From assembly GCA_964575095.1 (NCBI GenBank), contig CAZNPA010000007.1, forward strand, positions 1 through 64,000: a stretch of 64,000 bases of DNA. The letters run 5' to 3'. This stretch comes from CAZNPA01 sp964575095 (lineage in GTDB: Bacteria; Pseudomonadota; Alphaproteobacteria; Rickettsiales; SXRF01). Positions 62,199 to 64,000 of the stretch are shown one piece after another; position 1 is the stretch's first letter, and every line of letters begins with the position of its first letter. A program made the position numbers and the translations under genes. A model generated the notes under the pieces. The model was not told the origin of the DNA and did not search any database. It saw only the letters and a list, made by a program, of their open reading frames with translations.

Positions 62199-62942
62199 TT
62201 AAACGGAGGCCAGCGATTTGTCGCCGACCACTTCGGTTTTGGATTTCGGGGTGTAGACCGGTGCCAGGTCAAGCATCGAGAGTACCATCCTGATGCCTTC
62301 GTATTCTTCGCGATCCGGCACCTGAATGTCGTTCCTGATTTCCCATTTGAGGCCAAACAGGCTTGCCGCCTTGCGATAGTTACGCGCCAGAGTCGTCGGT
62401 GCCAGGGTGAAAGCATAGCGAGCCTTCATTTCCGCACCGCGCTTTAAAAGCTGGCGGGAGAGTTCGAGCAACACGACACTGTTCTGGAATTCCGGCAGGA
62501 TGGCCATGCGGGAGATTTCGACATAGGTGACGTCGGAGAACGGTATGTCCTTTAAATGTTCGGCAAGAACAAAATCGCTTTTCTCCATCGGCAGCCGGTT
62601 GGAGGCATGCGCGTTGTGGAACGTCAGACGGCAGCCGCCGATGACGTGGTTGCCGCGGCGCGCGACCATGATATCGCTCTGGTCGTCATATTCGTCCTTG
62701 GTGCCGTTGAAATGTTCGAGTCCCCAGATATGGATGAACATTTCTTGACGCAGGCGGAAATACTGGTGCAGGTATCCGGCGTCGCGGGTCATTTCATAGA
62801 CCACCTGCTCCGGCTCGCGTTGCGGGCGGGAGAATTTGCGCGTCAGGAAATCACCTGAAAGCTCTACGTCGGAAGATAAGGGGAAGGATGTCGAGGGAGT
62901 ATGCGCCATAGGTTCGCTATGAATGAGCCCGAGGTTGTCCAT
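62199..62942 (-). CDS. GNAT-fold acyltransferase related to LuxI / N-acyl amino acid synthase FeeM
   Basis: A 247-residue product from ATG 62942 (AGGA six to nine bases upstream). The core resembles the autoinducer synthase fold: LHQYFRLRQEMFIHIWGLEHFNGTKDEYDDQSDIMVARRGNHVIGGCRL (Arg, the EYD acidic cluster and the Gly-Gly-x-Arg-Leu strand), then VEISRMAILPEF and LLELSRQLLKRG. These are shared by LuxI homoserine-lactone synthases and FeeM long-chain N-acyl amino acid synthases. I cannot choose between them; no luxR gene is in the window. Acyl-ACP is the expected donor. A dyad lies in its promoter spacer. Confidence 0.7.
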   Translation of the reverse strand: MDNLGLIHSEPMAHTPSTSFPLSSDVELSGDFLTRKFSRPQREPEQVVYEMTRDAGYLHQYFRLRQEMFIHIWGLEHFNGTKDEYDDQSDIMVARRGNHVIGGCRLTFHNAHASNRLPMEKSDFVLAEHLKDIPFSDVTYVEISRMAILPEFQNSVVLLELSRQLLKRGAEMKARYAFTLAPTTLARNYRKAASLFGLKWEIRNDIQVPDREEYEGIRMVLSMLDLAPVYTPKSKTEVVGDKSLASV

Positions 62943-63287
62943 AATGTTTCCTACCCTTTTTATGTGCCCGTGCGGCAAACTCAATGGTTAATAATTGGTA
63001 AAACATTATAGAATTTCTCCAAAAATTCAACCATTATTTTCTAGCCTAACTAGCTTTTATTGCATAGTTTTTATTTTGTATCATCCTGAAGCAGTAGCAA
63101 ATCCTGTCAATATACCATAGCTAGTTATTATATATCCAAACTAGGTAAATATTACCTAGTTTATAGTGATAATATACTATACAACCCGCTCAATTGCAAC
63201 TTACTATTGTATCGCCGCAAAAGATTGCTATCTATTCGCCTATCTATTTGTTTCGTCATAAATTTCCTAAATATATAGTACGTTTCC
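62943..63287. promoter_or_regulatory. AT-rich divergent spacer between acyltransferase and glmS
   Basis: A 345-base spacer strikingly richer in A and T than the surrounding genes. No credible gene is seen. It contains several CTAG-containing inverted segments, the perfect 25-base dyad at 63138-63162, and must hold promoters for both directions. The glmS start at 63288 lacks a strong ribosome binding site. Confidence 0.5.
63138..63162. promoter_or_regulatory. Perfect 25-bp dyad operator-like site
   Basis: Left half AAACTAGGTAA, centre ATA, right half TTACCTAGTTT: an 11-base perfect inverted repeat. Size and shape are like LuxR-type or other dimeric regulator boxes. It is 126 bases before glmS and about 196 bases upstream of the acyltransferase start. 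A related site lies upstream of flgB (5508-5532). Confidence 0.5.
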
Positions 63288-64000
63288 ATGTGTGGCATAA
63301 TTGGCATAACCGGCACAAGACAAGTGGTTTCGCTGCTGGTCGACGGCTTAAAACAGCTCGAATACCGGGGATACGATTCCGCCGGCGTTGCCGTCGTCGG
63401 GAAAAACAGCATCGCCCGTGTGCGTGCGCAGGGAAAATTGATCAATCTGGAAAAGCAACTGGCCGCTTCGCCGCTTTCCGGCACCACCGGCATCGGCCAT
63501 ACGCGCTGGGCGACGCACGGCGCGCCCAACGAGATCAATGCCCACCCGCATGCGACGGAAAAAGTCGCCGTCGTGCACAACGGCATCATCGAAAATTTCC
63601 GCACCCTGCGCGACGAGCTTACGAAACTTGGTTATTCTTTCGCCAGCCAGACCGATACCGAGACTGTGCCGGTGCTGGTCACCTATTACCTTGACCAAGG
63701 GTTGAAACCGCAGGAAGCGGTGACGAAAGCCGTGCGGCGACTGGAAGGCGCGTTCGCGCTGGGATTTATTTTCGCCGACCATCCGGGGCTATTAATGGGC
63801 GCCCGCCAAGGGCCGCCGCTGGCCGTCGGCTACGGCGACGGCGAGATGTATCTCGGCTCCGACGCGCTGGCATTGTCGCACCTTACCTCCAGCATCAGCT
63901 ACCTTGAGGACGGCGACATCGTCGAACTCACGCAGGCGCAGGTCACCATCCACGATGCCGCCGGAAAAGAAGTTTCGCGGCCGGTGACGAAGTCGGCACA
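63288..64000 (+). CDS. glmS: Glutamine--fructose-6-phosphate aminotransferase, N-terminal part (runs off window)
   Basis: Makes glucosamine-6-phosphate, the entry to peptidoglycan and LPS sugar synthesis. From ATG 63288 the frame is open to the window edge (237 codons). It starts MCGIIGITG, with Cys2 as the glutaminase nucleophile after Met removal, then YRGYDSAGVA, HTRWATHGAPNEINAHPH and HNGIIENF, GSDALALS and SYLEDGDIVEL, all in the family's glutamine amidotransferase domain. The isomerase half lies beyond the window. Confidence 0.97.
   Translation, partial: MCGIIGITGTRQVVSLLVDGLKQLEYRGYDSAGVAVVGKNSIARVRAQGKLINLEKQLAASPLSGTTGIGHTRWATHGAPNEINAHPHATEKVAVVHNGIIENFRTLRDELTKLGYSFASQTDTETVPVLVTYYLDQGLKPQEAVTKAVRRLEGAFALGFIFADHPGLLMGARQGPPLAVGYGDGEMYLGSDALALSHLTSSISYLEDGDIVELTQAQVTIHDAAGKEVSRPVTKSA

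Overview
The window looks like chromosome of a flagellated, Gram-negative alphaproteobacterium. Evidence: a CckA-type hybrid kinase next to recA and alaS, ATP synthase Fo genes with both b and b' subunits, a split flagellar gene block containing csrA and a FlhB-C-terminal paralogue, hisZ-purA order, RNase E with a long acidic insert, divergent amiC, and the PE pathway genes psd-pssA. Base composition is GC-rich throughout, with AT-rich spacers only at a few promoters. I cannot place it below class with confidence; a Rhodospirillales- or Micavibrio-like lineage is a guess. There is no prophage, insertion sequence, CRISPR array or rRNA operon. Almost everything is housekeeping, so the unusual material is embedded in and between core genes.

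Layout. 0-3.5 kb: end of an unknown gene, DNA repair methyltransferase, a lone sulfate-binding protein, NAD(P)HX repair enzyme, small lipoprotein. 3.45-8.9 kb: flagellar block, fliP-fliO-unknown-fhlB-csrA on the minus strand, divergent from flgB-flgC-fliE-fliQ-fliR-flhB. 9-17 kb: cckA (split into two overlapping frames), a ceramidase-like membrane protein, recA, alaS, and an internally deleted isocitrate dehydrogenase. 17-22 kb: psd-pssA, SemiSWEET, hisZ, purA. 22-26 kb: a probable partner-switching module (pseudokinase, membrane protein, STAS protein, response regulator with PP2C phosphatase). 26-38 kb: mnmA-prfB (with the +1 programmed frameshift), a pilin-like FG-GAP protein, ponA-amiC, rne. 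38-46.5 kb: M48 protease, thiol oxidoreductase, ispE, a TPR protein, ETF-ubiquinone oxidoreductase, family 4 uracil-DNA glycosylase. 46.5-52.4 kb: lytic transglycosylase, rnhB, dciA, dsbA, atpI-B-E-F'-F. 52.4-64 kb: beta-barrel plus MshEN-glycosyltransferase pair, rpmJ, tRNA-Arg, a reverse transsulfuration pair with cysE, terC, rarA, DUF6580 and LPG-synthase-like membrane proteins, an autoinducer-synthase/FeeM-like acyltransferase, and the start of glmS.

The most interesting signals are: (1) two copies of a palindromic element inserted in the same reading frame inside alaS and the uracil-DNA glycosylase gene, resembling in behaviour the Rickettsia palindromic elements; (2) a second, unrelated 124-bp inverted repeat that is fully open as a 48-codon frame and joins alaS to the deleted icd; (3) CckA split by a 7-base overlap with a possible -1 slippery site; (4) a pseudokinase/STAS/PP2C signalling cassette; (5) a 25-bp dyad shared by the flgB leader and the spacer between the FeeM/LuxI-like gene and glmS; (6) a pseudopilin-FG-GAP fusion placed inside an otherwise conserved cell-wall gene neighbourhood.
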